Positions 1 through 7,496 of a stretch of DNA of 45,752 nt are shown here, piece after piece. The DNA comes from JACVRW01 sp034664085 (GTDB lineage: Bacteria > Actinomycetota > Thermoleophilia > Solirubrobacterales > Thermoleophilaceae): positions 1 through 45,752 of the forward strand of contig JAXDII010000063.1 in assembly GCA_034664085.1 (NCBI GenBank). Direction: 5' to 3'. Made by a program: the position numbers and the translations under genes. Position 1 is the first letter of the stretch; each line of letters starts with the position of its first letter. Under the pieces are notes generated by a model. That model saw only the letters and a list, made by a program, of their open reading frames with translations. It made no database searches and was not told the origin of the DNA.

Positions 1-1657
1 CGAGTCGGACAAGTCGGGCATCCGGCTGGTGATCGAGCTCAAGCGCAACGAGAACCCGAAGATCGTCCTCAACAAGCTCTACAAGCACACCCAGCTGCAG
101 ACGACCTTCGGCGTGAACATGGTCGCCCTCGTCGACGGCGTGCCGCGCACGCTCGGCCTGCTGCCGATCGTCCGCAACTACGTCGACCACCAGCGCGACG
201 TGATCGTGCGGCGCACGAAGTACGAGCTGAGCCAGCGCGAGGCGCGCCTCCACATCCTCGAGGGGCTCCTGGTCGCGATCGAGAACATCGACGAGGTCAT
301 CGAGTTGATCCGCGGCTCGCGCGATCCGGACACCGCGCGCGACGGCCTGATCGAGCGCTTCGGGCTCTCGCGCCTCCAGGCGCAGGCGATCCTCGACCTC
401 CGTCTGCAGCGCCTCACCGCCCTGCAGACGGACGAGATCAAGACCGAGCACGCCGACGTGGTCGAGCGCATCAAGTACCTGCGCGACATCCTCGGCGACG
501 AGGCCAAGGTGATGGGCCTGATCCGCGAGGAGCTGCTCGAGATCAAGGACAGCTACGGCGACGACCGCCGCACGCAGATCACCCACTCCGAGGACGAGAT
601 CGACATCGAGGACCTGATCGCCGACCAGCAGATGGTCATCTCGATCACGCACTCGGGCTACATCAAGACCCTGCCGCTGGCCACCTACCGCCAGCAGAAG
701 CGCGGGGGCGTGGGCGTGATCGGCATGGACATGAAGGACGAGGACTACATCGAGCACCTCTTCGTGAGCTCGACGCACGACTACCTCCTGTTCTTCACGA
801 ACCGTGGCAAGGTGTACCGCGAGAAGGTCTACGAGCTGCCCGAGGCCCAGCGCACCGCGAAGGGGCGCGCGCTCGTCAACATGCTGCCGCTGCGCGAGGG
901 CGAGCGCGTCCAGGCGGTGCTCGCCACGCGCGACTTCAAGGAAGGCAAGTATCTCGTCTTCGCGACGAAGAAGGGCCAGATCAAGAAGACCGAGTTCCTC
1001 GCCTACAACACGCCGATCAAGGCCGACGGCATCATCGCGATCAAGATCCGCGACGACGACGAGCTGGTGGCGGTGCGCCGCACCAGCGGGGACGACGACA
1101 TCATCATGGTGTCGCGCTCCGGCCAGGCGGCGCGCTTCAACGAGGACCAGGTCCGCTCGATGGGACGCGACACGGGCGGCGTGCGCGGCATGAACGTCAG
1201 CCGCGGCGACAACCGCGTGCTCGCCATGGATGTGGTGAGGCCAGACATGGAGCTGCTGGTGGTCACCGAGAACGGCTACGGCAAGCGCACGGCGATCGAG
1301 GAGTACCCGATCAAGGGGCGCGGCTCGATGGGCGTCAAGACGATCGGGCTGACCGAGAAGAAGGGCGGCCTGGCGGGAGCGCTGATGGTGCGCGACCACC
1401 ACGACCTCGTGTTCATCTCGCAGAGCGGGATGGTGCAGCGCACGAGCGTGAAGGGCATCTCGAAGCAGGGCCGGCCGGCGCAGGGCGTCCGAGTGATGAA
1501 CCTGCGCGAGGACGACATGGTCAGCGCGGTGGCGCTGGTGATGGAGACGTCGACGGACACCGCGGCGGTGGTGCAGGACGATCTGCTCGACGCCACGGAG
1601 CCGGACGCCGCCGAGGCGCCCGACGCGCCAGAGGCCGAGCCCGAGTCCGACGAGTAG
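1..1657 (+). CDS. gyrA: DNA gyrase subunit A, 3' part
   Basis: Catalytic subunit of type II topoisomerase (DNA gyrase), which introduces negative supercoils with GyrB. The reading frame is open from base 2 and lacks a start, so the N-terminal winged-helix and active-site tyrosine part lies upstream of the window. Visible are the end of the breakage-reunion domain (SDKSGIRLVIELKR), the coiled-coil arm with RRTKYEL and LDLRLQRLT, then the six-bladed C-terminal beta-pinwheel. A GyrA-box-like motif QKRGGVG sits at about 694-714, with the usual position-6 Arg/Lys replaced by Val; this box is the mark that separates GyrA from ParC. The tail is acidic (EAPDAPEAEPESDE), as in many actinobacterial GyrA proteins. 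No terminator is visible between the stop and the hairpin at 1701. Confidence 0.97.
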   Translation, partial: ESDKSGIRLVIELKRNENPKIVLNKLYKHTQLQTTFGVNMVALVDGVPRTLGLLPIVRNYVDHQRDVIVRRTKYELSQREARLHILEGLLVAIENIDEVIELIRGSRDPDTARDGLIERFGLSRLQAQAILDLRLQRLTALQTDEIKTEHADVVERIKYLRDILGDEAKVMGLIREELLEIKDSYGDDRRTQITHSEDEIDIEDLIADQQMVISITHSGYIKTLPLATYRQQKRGGVGVIGMDMKDEDYIEHLFVSSTHDYLLFFTNRGKVYREKVYELPEAQRTAKGRALVNMLPLREGERVQAVLATRDFKEGKYLVFATKKGQIKKTEFLAYNTPIKADGIIAIKIRDDDELVAVRRTSGDDDIIMVSRSGQAARFNEDQVRSMGRDTGGVRGMNVSRGDNRVLAMDVVRPDMELLVVTENGYGKRTAIEEYPIKGRGSMGVKTIGLTEKKGGLAGALMVRDHHDLVFISQSGMVQRTSVKGISKQGRPAQGVRVMNLREDDMVSAVALVMETSTDTAAVVQDDLLDATEPDAAEAPDAPEAEPESDE

Positions 1658-1728
1658 CTCGCGGCCGCCAACTCCAGCGGGCGCGTCTGCTTCAATAATC
1701 GGACCAGGGAAAGGAGGTGGTCCGAACG

Positions 1729-1773
1729 TTGAGTGACAGTTTTCTTGGGACCCTGGAGGTGTCCGGCCGCTAA
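1729..1773 (+). CDS. 14-codon mini-ORF with strong SD
   Basis: TTG start at 1729 followed by codons for MSDSFLGTLEVSGR and a TAA stop. The SD AAAGGAGG (1710-1717) matches the 16S 3' end over a long run and lies 11 nt upstream. A GTG inside the SD (1717) is in frame but would place the SD within the gene. I do not recognise the peptide. The SD strength and the immediate structured downstream region suggest real ribosome binding, either for a small protein or for a regulatory leader. No gene follows on this strand before 5595, so attenuation of a downstream gene is unlikely. Confidence 0.4.
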   Translation: MSDSFLGTLEVSGR

Positions 1774-1886
1774 ATCGGTGCTGGGCCCCGTCTAGCGGAG
1801 TCCAACCCGAGACACCGTCGGTTTAGAGGACCGGGAGTGGTCCCTCTGGTCGCGCACTCGACACCGACCTTGTCCAGCAGCGTTTG

Positions 1887-1921
1887 CGAGGGGCGTCCTA
1901 CGGGGCGCCCCTCGTGCTTTA
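1887..1921 (+). terminator. intrinsic terminator with UACG tetraloop
   Basis: CGAGGGGCG (1887-1895) pairs with CGCCCCTCG (1906-1914). The stem extends inward by one G-U and two C-G pairs to a C(UACG)G cap, a member of the very stable UNCG loop family. The T-rich tract TGCTTTA follows at 1915-1921. The tail orientation fits the plus strand; the opposite strand has no U-tract after the stem. It also separates the plus-strand unit from the convergent gene ending at 1919. Confidence 0.85.
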
Positions 1922-2398
1922 CGGCGTGGTGGTCGTCTCCGTCGTGTCGGTGCCGGTGTCGGCCTGCTCGAGGTCCTCGATCCGGGACTCGACGTCGTCG
2001 AGGCGGTCGCTGAGCTCGCCGATCCGGTCCGAGCTCTCGCTGGCCCGGTCCTCGACGCGCTTGAGGCGCTTGTCGAGGTTGGTGATGTCCTCGGCGGGAG
2101 CCAGGTCGTCCAGGCGGCCTTCGATGTCGTCGATGCGCTCGCCGAGCTGGCGCTGCACCTGGGTGAGCTGGCCCGCCGTTCGGGCGTTGCGCTGCTCGTC
2201 GTCGTCGCGCGTGGCGGTCACCAGCGCGATCACCGCGATGGCCGTCGCTGCGACCGCCCACACCCCGGCCACGAGCAGCCAGCGGCGCAGCGAGCGCACG
2301 TCGTCCCTGGTGGCTACCTCACGTCGCGGCTCGTGCGGCACCCCGGGCGGACCCGCGGCGGGATCTCCCGTCAAGCGGTCACCAGGTACCGCTCCCAC
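1919..2398 (-). CDS. single-pass membrane protein with long coiled coil
   Basis: 159 residues with a GTG start overlapping the end of the HNH gene by 28 bp. A TTG at 2374, overlapping the HNH stop as TTGA, is an alternative start. Residues 1-39 are a polar cytoplasmic tail, 40-62 a hydrophobic membrane helix, 66-148 a charged heptad-rich coiled coil (QLGERIDDIEGRLDDL, RIGELSDRLDDVESRIEDL), and the end is a Thr-rich tail (TDTTETTTTP). I do not recognise a named family. The layout resembles bitopic proteins that oligomerise or tether in the envelope. It is last in a minus-strand run after pheA and HNH and ends at the terminator hairpin. Existence as a gene is well supported; function is unknown. 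Confidence 0.75.
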   Translation of the reverse strand: MGAVPGDRLTGDPAAGPPGVPHEPRREVATRDDVRSLRRWLLVAGVWAVAATAIAVIALVTATRDDDEQRNARTAGQLTQVQRQLGERIDDIEGRLDDLAPAEDITNLDKRLKRVEDRASESSDRIGELSDRLDDVESRIEDLEQADTGTDTTETTTTP

Positions 2399-2982
2399 GC
2401 GGTCGGGATCGTCGGCGTGGCGACGTGTATGAAGATCGTCGCGTTGGGCGCCTTCGGCTTGCGCGCCGGGACCATGTCGGCCTGGACCGGCAGGCGGTCG
2501 CCCTTGCGCCGGTTGCAGGGAGCGCAGCAGGTGACGATGTTGTCCCAGGTGGACAGGCCGCCCTTGGACCGCGGGACGACGTGGTCGACGGTGAGGTTGC
2601 CGCGCTCGTGCCCGCAGTACTGGCAGGTCCAGCGGTCCCGGGCGAAGACCGCGCGGCGGGTGATCTTGCGGCGGTGCGCGTCGCGCGGGATGCGCACGTA
2701 GGCGAGCAAGCGGATCACCACCGGCCGTGCGAGCGTGAGGCTCTCGGCGTGCAGGGCCCAGTCGCCCTCCTCGAGTATTTCGGCCCGGTTCTTCAGGATC
2801 AGCACGGCGGCTCGGCGGACGGTGCAGACATTGATGGGCTCGAAGCTGGCATTGAGCACCAGCACCCGGCCGGTCGAGCTTGAGCGCTGCGCGGGCCGGC
2901 CGGCCCCGTGCAGCGCGGGCGCAGGGCCTGGTTCCGAGTCACCCGCCTCGGCTACGAGCATCCGGTCCGTGCTCACTGCCAC
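2371..2982 (-). CDS. HNH endonuclease family protein
   Basis: About 203 residues from the GTG at 2982, which lies 7 nt after the pheA stop; an upstream in-frame start at 3018 would overlap pheA by 29 bp. A beta-rich N-terminal part (RVLVLNASFEPINVCTVRRA) precedes a C-terminal HNH domain. The domain has CQYCG and CAPCN zinc pairs, LTVDHVVPRSKGG with the metal-binding His, and WDNIV as the N motif. This arrangement is a chromosomal HNH family widespread in actinobacteria and cyanobacteria, not an intron- or phage-type homing nuclease. Function is probably DNA or RNA cleavage or repair, but the substrate is not known. It is translationally close to pheA and overlaps the next gene, so it is probably in the same operon. 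Confidence 0.85.
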   Translation of the reverse strand: MAVSTDRMLVAEAGDSEPGPAPALHGAGRPAQRSSSTGRVLVLNASFEPINVCTVRRAAVLILKNRAEILEEGDWALHAESLTLARPVVIRLLAYVRIPRDAHRRKITRRAVFARDRWTCQYCGHERGNLTVDHVVPRSKGGLSTWDNIVTCCAPCNRRKGDRLPVQADMVPARKPKAPNATIFIHVATPTIPTAWERYLVTA

Positions 2983-2989
2983 GCCGCCG

Positions 2990-3841
2990 TCAGTGTAGCC
3001 GGGCGCTCCCCGGTGCACTCGTGTACGAGCCGAGGATGCGCAGCTCCTCGACCTGTGTGCGCAGCGCGCCGAGCGCCTCGTCCACGAGCTCGTCCCCCAC
3101 GCCTCCCTGGAGGTCGACGAAGAACATGTAGTGCCCCAGCGACGTGCGGCGCGGCCGCGACTCGATCCGGGTCAGGTTTACGCCGCGGTCGGAGAACTCG
3201 CGCAGCGCGTGAACGAGCCAGCCCGGCGACTCGTCGCCGCTGCCCCAGAAGACCAGCGAGGCCTTGCCGCCGGGCGCGAGCTGCGCGGCGTCATCCTCTG
3301 GGGCCAGCCACACGAAGCGGGTGGCGTTGTCCGGGTGGTCCTCGACGTCCGCCGCGAGCACCGTGCAGCCGTACAGCTCGGCGGCGAGGCGCGAGCCGAG
3401 CGCGGCGATCGGCTCCGTCGAGTTGCAGACCGAGAGCACGGCGTCGGCGGTCGAAGGCGCGATGGCGCGCTCCGCGCCGCGGAGGTGCTCGCGCAGGAAG
3501 CGCCGGCACTGGGCGGTCGCCTGTGGGTGTGAGATCACGCGCGTCACCTCCGACAGCTCGAGCTGTCGGGCCGCGACCACGCAGTGGTGGATCGGGTGCA
3601 CCACCTCGGCGACGATGCGCACCCCGCTGGCCTCGAGGGCGAGCGTGTCGAGCGTGACCGACACCGCGCCCTCCAGGGAGTTCTCGATCGGGACGACCGC
3701 TCGGTCGACCTCGCCCTCCTGAACGGCCATCACGGCGTCGTAGATGAAGGGGTAGGGCACCGCCTCGACGCCTTCCGGGGCGGAGGCGCGCAGCGCCTCC
3801 TCGCTGTATGTCCCGGCGGGGCCGAGATATCCGACCCTCAT
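2990..3841 (-). CDS. pheA: prephenate dehydratase
   Basis: 283 residues; converts prephenate to phenylpyruvate with loss of CO2 and water, the committed step to phenylalanine, in the cytoplasm. The start MRVGYLGPAGTYSEEAL is typical of the family. Catalytic-domain signatures include VPIENSLEGAVSVTLD, ISHPQATAQCRRFL and a substrate-site region DNATRFVWLA. The C-terminal ACT domain (ASLVFWGSGDESPGWLVHALREF, then NLTRIESRP) is the phenylalanine feedback site, with the ESRP motif present. The protein is monofunctional, without chorismate mutase. Its ATG overlaps the DUF4446 stop as ATGA, so translation is coupled. The HNH gene follows directly. Confidence 0.95.
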   Translation of the reverse strand: MRVGYLGPAGTYSEEALRASAPEGVEAVPYPFIYDAVMAVQEGEVDRAVVPIENSLEGAVSVTLDTLALEASGVRIVAEVVHPIHHCVVAARQLELSEVTRVISHPQATAQCRRFLREHLRGAERAIAPSTADAVLSVCNSTEPIAALGSRLAAELYGCTVLAADVEDHPDNATRFVWLAPEDDAAQLAPGGKASLVFWGSGDESPGWLVHALREFSDRGVNLTRIESRPRRTSLGHYMFFVDLQGGVGDELVDEALGALRTQVEELRILGSYTSAPGSARLH

Positions 3842-4365
3842 TGGGGTGGGTTCGCGGCGGCGCCGGTGGGCGTGCGGGCCATCGCGGCCTCGATCGCCTC
3901 GTGCTCCTCGGGTGACAGCTCGAGCTGGGACTCGCCCGCGCGGACCTGCTTCACGTAGACGCGTGCCTGGTCGCGATGCAGGATCGACGAGACCACGACG
4001 CCGGTGCGGCCCGAGTCGAGCAGCGCCATCGTGCTGGACTGCTGGCCCGACATCTCGCCCCAGGCGTCGTACCGCACCAGCGAGGTGTAGGCCACGCAGC
4101 CGTCGATGCGGCCCTCGGCGGCCCCGACGCGCCGTTCCAGGCCGACCGCGGTCTCCTCGACCCAGTCGCGCAGCTGCACGAACGCCTCCTGGATCTGCGC
4201 CGCGTGGGCGACGAGGTCGGCCTGCCCGTCGCCGAGCACGGTGCGCTGGGCCGTGCGCAGCCGGCGCAGCTTCACGGCGAGCACGATCGCCCACAGCAGC
4301 GCGACCGCTCCGAGGCCGGCCCCGGCGAGCGCGACGATGCCCTGCGTGGTCGTCAGATCGTCCAC
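3838..4365 (-). CDS. DUF4446 family membrane-anchored protein
   Basis: 175 residues from a GTG start. Residues 8-31 form one N-terminal membrane helix, followed by a basic stretch (KLRRLRTAQR), a helical segment (about 48-85) and a conserved C-terminal domain with SLVRYDAWGEMSGQQSSTMALLD and GVVVSSILHRDQARVYVKQV. This pattern is the DUF4446 family, found in actinobacteria and firmicutes with no assigned reaction. A TAACCT box lies 6 nt before the start (4372-4377), so the message may be leaderless. The gene overlaps pheA by ATGA. Confidence 0.88.
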   Translation of the reverse strand: MDDLTTTQGIVALAGAGLGAVALLWAIVLAVKLRRLRTAQRTVLGDGQADLVAHAAQIQEAFVQLRDWVEETAVGLERRVGAAEGRIDGCVAYTSLVRYDAWGEMSGQQSSTMALLDSGRTGVVVSSILHRDQARVYVKQVRAGESQLELSPEEHEAIEAAMARTPTGAAANPPQ

Positions 4366-4408
4366 GCGGCCAGGTTACTGAGGGGTCCTGCGGAGCGGGA
4401 AGGCGGCG

Positions 4409-5407
4409 TCACCTGGTGAAGATGACCGAGAGCTCCTGGGTGTTGTTGTCGGTCTTCTCCTCGCCTGGCACCGGCTCGACCTCCACGGTGATGGGGACGT
4501 TCTGGCCCGTGGGCGGCTGTTCGGCGAGCGGGATCGTGACGGTCTTGATCTCGCCGGGGGCGATCGTGTCGATCGTCTCCTCGCGCTCGATCGCGTCGTT
4601 GCCCTCGCCGACGGTCACCCGTACGAGCACGTCGTTCTCGGTGTTCTCGCCCTGGTTCTGCACCTGGATCTCGAAGGCGAGGTCCTCGGAGAGCTGGATC
4701 GACGGCGACGCTCCGGGCGTGAGCGTCGTGCCGCCGAGCGAGACGGCGGCGATGCCGTTGCCGTGCAGGCCGGGGGCGGCCTCTCCGGCGGCCCCGCCGG
4801 TGCCCGAGCGCAGTGCGTTGACCTGGTTGGCGACGAACGCCGGGTCCAGCCACTCGATGTCCGGGACGAAGCCCTGGTCAGGCAGTCGCGGCGGCGACAC
4901 GCTCGCGTCCTGGAGCGCCTCGAGGAACGCCGGCCGGAAGCGCAGCCGGTCGATCGTGTCGCTTGCCAGGAAGATCTGCATGGCCCCGGTGACGCGCGTG
5001 GTGCCGACGCGCCGGTCCTGGTCGCCGAGCGCCTGCGGCAGCGAGTCCGCCACCTGCCTCAGCCCGTCACGGCGCAGCTCGAGCACCTCGAGCAGGTAGC
5101 GCTGCGCCGTGCTCATGTCGCCGGGGACGTCGAGGTCGCGTGCCCGCTCGACGCGGTTGGCGGACTGCACGCGGTAGCCGTTGAGCGTGTTCTCGATGTT
5201 GACGGCCTCGCCGGTCCCGCCCGAGCTCTGGAGCAGGTCGAACAGGGCATCGCCCTCGAGCTTGGACTCGCGCATCAGCTCGGCGGCGCGGTTGGCGTAG
5301 TCCTCGACCGCCTGCTCCTGGCGCGCGTTCAGGCAGCCACGTACGCCCACCACGAGCAGGATCAACAGGATCACGCCCCCGACGAGGGCGATCGACCGCC
5401 GCACCAT
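4409..5407 (-). CDS. membrane-anchored exported protein with CARDB-like domain
   Basis: 332 residues from the ATG at 5407. Residues 4-24 (SIALVGGVILLILLVVGVRG) are a membrane anchor. A helical extracytoplasmic region rich in charged residues follows. The C-terminal 100 residues form a beta-sandwich resembling CARDB, with FEIQVQNQGENTENDVLVRV, an IAPGEIKTV turn and a VEVEPVPGEEKTDNNTQ ending. The start is uncertain: the frame is open upstream, and a CTG at 5497 sits 5 nt after a good SD (GGAGG), which would add a 30-residue Arg/Pro-rich cytoplasmic tail (SFLDEPDEPSRSRRRPP). There is no SD before the ATG. No enzymatic motif is visible; it may be a cell-surface or adaptor protein. It leads the minus-strand run DUF4446-pheA-HNH. 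Confidence 0.8.
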   Translation of the reverse strand: MVRRSIALVGGVILLILLVVGVRGCLNARQEQAVEDYANRAAELMRESKLEGDALFDLLQSSGGTGEAVNIENTLNGYRVQSANRVERARDLDVPGDMSTAQRYLLEVLELRRDGLRQVADSLPQALGDQDRRVGTTRVTGAMQIFLASDTIDRLRFRPAFLEALQDASVSPPRLPDQGFVPDIEWLDPAFVANQVNALRSGTGGAAGEAAPGLHGNGIAAVSLGGTTLTPGASPSIQLSEDLAFEIQVQNQGENTENDVLVRVTVGEGNDAIEREETIDTIAPGEIKTVTIPLAEQPPTGQNVPITVEVEPVPGEEKTDNNTQELSVIFTR

Positions 5408-5594
5408 CAGGGTTTGGCGATCGGTCGACGGCCCGCGGGGCGGTCGCCGACGTGAGCGCGACGGCTCGTCCGGTTCGTCGAGGAAGGACAGAAGCAGTTT
5501 CCCCTCCTGGCGCCACTTCGGCGCCTGCCAAGGTTGGTGGGAGTATGACCGCGGGGCAGGACGAGCCGATCGCGGACCGAAAACGGAACCTGAG

Positions 5595-7475
5595 ATGAAA
5601 CGTCCCGAGATCAGCCTCACGGAGGACCCCGGCACCCTGCAGCTCGGTGGCGCGGACCCTACAGAGGCTCTGCCCGGCGCAGCGGGCCCGCGCGTCGTGC
5701 TCGGCAGGTACCGCCTCGAGCGGCGCCTCGGGGCCGGCGGCTTCGGAGTGGTCTGGCTGGGCTGGGACGAGAAGCTCGAGCGCGAGGTGGCGGTCAAGGC
5801 GATTCCGCGTGCCGACGGCAGCGGCGAGCGGGTGGAGCGCGAGGCCCGCGCGGCCGCGCGGCTGAACCATCCGGGCATCGTGGCGATCTACGAGCTGGCC
5901 GCGGACGAGCACGACGTCTACCTGGTCTCGGAACTGGTTCGGGGGCGAACCCTTGCCGAGCTGATGCGCGCCGGGGCGGTCGCCGACCGTGATGTGGCGC
6001 GCATCGGGGTGGCGCTCTGCGACGCGCTGGAGCACGCGCACACGCACGGCGTCATCCACCGCGACGTCAAGCCACAGAACGTGATGGTCGTGGCCGAGCC
6101 GGCCGCGGGGTCGGGCTTCGCCAAGCTGGCCGACTTCGGCGTGGCGCACGTCGCGACGGGGGACCCGCTGACCCACACGGGCGACGTCGTCGGCACGCTC
6201 GCGTACATGGCCCCGGAGCAGGCCGAGGGCGAGCGCGTGACCGCCGCGAGCGACGTCTACTCGCTCGCGCTGACCCTCTACGAGGCGTGGACCGGCACCA
6301 ATCCGGTGCGCGCCGGCGGCCCGGCGGCCACGGCGCGCCGGCTAGGGCGGCCGCTGCCCTCGCTGGCAGACATGCGGCGCGACCTGCCCCTGCCCCTGTG
6401 CGACGCCGTCGACGACGCGCTCGAGGTGGACCCCGCGCTCCGGCCTACCCCGCGAGCGCTGCGCGCCGAGCTGGCCGCGGCCGAGGGCGAGCTGGACGAC
6501 GAGGGTGGCCTCGTCGAGCCCGCGACGCTGCGGCGGGTTGGCATTCCCGCGACCCAGGGACGCGGCGCGGCTCTCACACGCGTCCTGCTTGGACGCGGCG
6601 CGGCAGAGCGCCCGGCGGGCGTGGAGCAGCCCGAGCCGGGGCGGTCCTTCGGCGCGGTGCTGGCGCGCCGCGCCGCCGCGGGAGCGCTCGCCGGCGGCAT
6701 CGTCCTCGGAGTGCTGGAGACGCTCGGGCCGGCGCCGTCCTTCTCCGCCCCCGCGCTGGCCGCGGCGGCGGGCCTGGCCGTGGCGCTGCTTCCGCGGATC
6801 GCCTGGCTGGTGGTGGCCGCCGGACTCTGCGGCTGGCTGGTCGCTCCGGAGGCGGATCGCCAGGGCACCGCCCTGATCCTCGCGGCGGCCGCTGCGCCCG
6901 TGCCGCTGTTGCTGCCGCGCGCCGGGCTGCTGTGGTCGGTGCCCGTCCTGGCTCCCTTGCTGGGCACGGTCGCGCTAGCTCCCGTCTTCGTGGGCGCTGC
7001 TGCCCTGGCGCCGACGGCCTGGCGCCGCGCCGGCCTGGCGGCCGCGGGCTTCCTCTGGCTCGCCCTGGGCGAAGTGCTGGCGGGCAAGAGCCTGCTGTTC
7101 GGCATCCCCGACGGCGTGCTGCCGCGTGGGGACTGGGAGGGCTCGATCAGCGCAGCGGCCTCGGACGCCCTCGGACCGCTGCTGTCCGGGCCGGCCCTGG
7201 CGCCGGCGGTCGTGTGGGCAGTCTTCGCGATGTTGCTGCCGCTCGTGGTGCGCGGGCGCTGGCTCGCGGTCGACCTGCTCGGGGCGGGGCTGTGGGCCGC
7301 GGCCCTGATTGCCGCCCACGCGGCGCTCGGCGACATGCTCGCCGCCACGACGGCCCTCGGCGAGGCGCGCGGGGCCGCGGCGGGCACCATCGGAGCCGCC
7401 CTGCTGGCCGTGGCGATATCCCAGATGAAGCCCCAAAGCGACGGCTGGCGACCTCAGCCGGTCACGACGGCATAG
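5595..7475 (+). CDS. Ser/Thr protein kinase with polytopic membrane domain
   Basis: 626 residues. The Hanks-type kinase domain (about 37-300) is complete: glycine loop GAGGFG, VAVK Lys68, HRDVKPQN (catalytic Asp157), DFG 180-182 and a MAPEQ activation segment end. After a linker, residues 355-615 are very hydrophobic and hold about eight membrane segments in place of the single helix plus sensor domain normal for PASTA-type kinases. It is first in the kinase/FHA/PP2C/RodA/PBP/PknB/ddl cluster, where many actinobacteria keep PknA at the other end. Likely substrates are the downstream FHA proteins or envelope enzymes; that is inferred from context. No PASTA repeat is present. Confidence 0.92.
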   Translation: MKRPEISLTEDPGTLQLGGADPTEALPGAAGPRVVLGRYRLERRLGAGGFGVVWLGWDEKLEREVAVKAIPRADGSGERVEREARAAARLNHPGIVAIYELAADEHDVYLVSELVRGRTLAELMRAGAVADRDVARIGVALCDALEHAHTHGVIHRDVKPQNVMVVAEPAAGSGFAKLADFGVAHVATGDPLTHTGDVVGTLAYMAPEQAEGERVTAASDVYSLALTLYEAWTGTNPVRAGGPAATARRLGRPLPSLADMRRDLPLPLCDAVDDALEVDPALRPTPRALRAELAAAEGELDDEGGLVEPATLRRVGIPATQGRGAALTRVLLGRGAAERPAGVEQPEPGRSFGAVLARRAAAGALAGGIVLGVLETLGPAPSFSAPALAAAAGLAVALLPRIAWLVVAAGLCGWLVAPEADRQGTALILAAAAAPVPLLLPRAGLLWSVPVLAPLLGTVALAPVFVGAAALAPTAWRRAGLAAAGFLWLALGEVLAGKSLLFGIPDGVLPRGDWEGSISAAASDALGPLLSGPALAPAVVWAVFAMLLPLVVRGRWLAVDLLGAGLWAAALIAAHAALGDMLAATTALGEARGAAAGTIGAALLAVAISQMKPQSDGWRPQPVTTA

Positions 7476-7496
7476 GGCTACCCTGCGCTGCAAGCC

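Larger units (their letters stand above)
1694..1921 (+). ncRNA. candidate small structured RNA with mini-ORF and terminator
   Basis: The gene-free stretch after gyrA holds a compact ordered element. An AATAAT box (1694-1699) may be a -10. GGACCA (1701-1706) pairs perfectly with TGGTCC (1718-1723), leaving GGGAAAGGAGG in the loop, so a full Shine-Dalgarno is presented by a hairpin. A 14-codon ORF follows at 1729-1773. A stem GTCGGT/ACCGAC (1817-1822 with 1863-1868) encloses a hairpin AGAGGACC/GGTCCCTCT (1825-1832 with 1839-1847, one bulged C). It ends in a strong intrinsic terminator (1887-1921). These pairings are read directly. That they form one transcript is inference. It could be an independent small RNA, a gyrA 3' UTR product or a leader-peptide unit. 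If transcription starts near 1706 the first stem is lost. Confidence 0.55.

Noticed and set aside
1700..1850. Possible tRNA genes after gyrA, as in mycobacteria
   Set aside because: No cloverleaf, T-loop GGTTCGA or anticodon arm can be folded from this stretch on either strand.
2371..2982. HNH gene as part of a homing element or restriction system
   Set aside because: No intron, intein, methylase or repeats adjacent; the gene is embedded and overlapped in a biosynthetic run.
5509..5525. GGCGCC-ACTTC-GGCGCC inverted repeat between divergent genes
   Set aside because: Short and GC-only; such palindromes are expected by chance in this DNA, and no partner site was seen.
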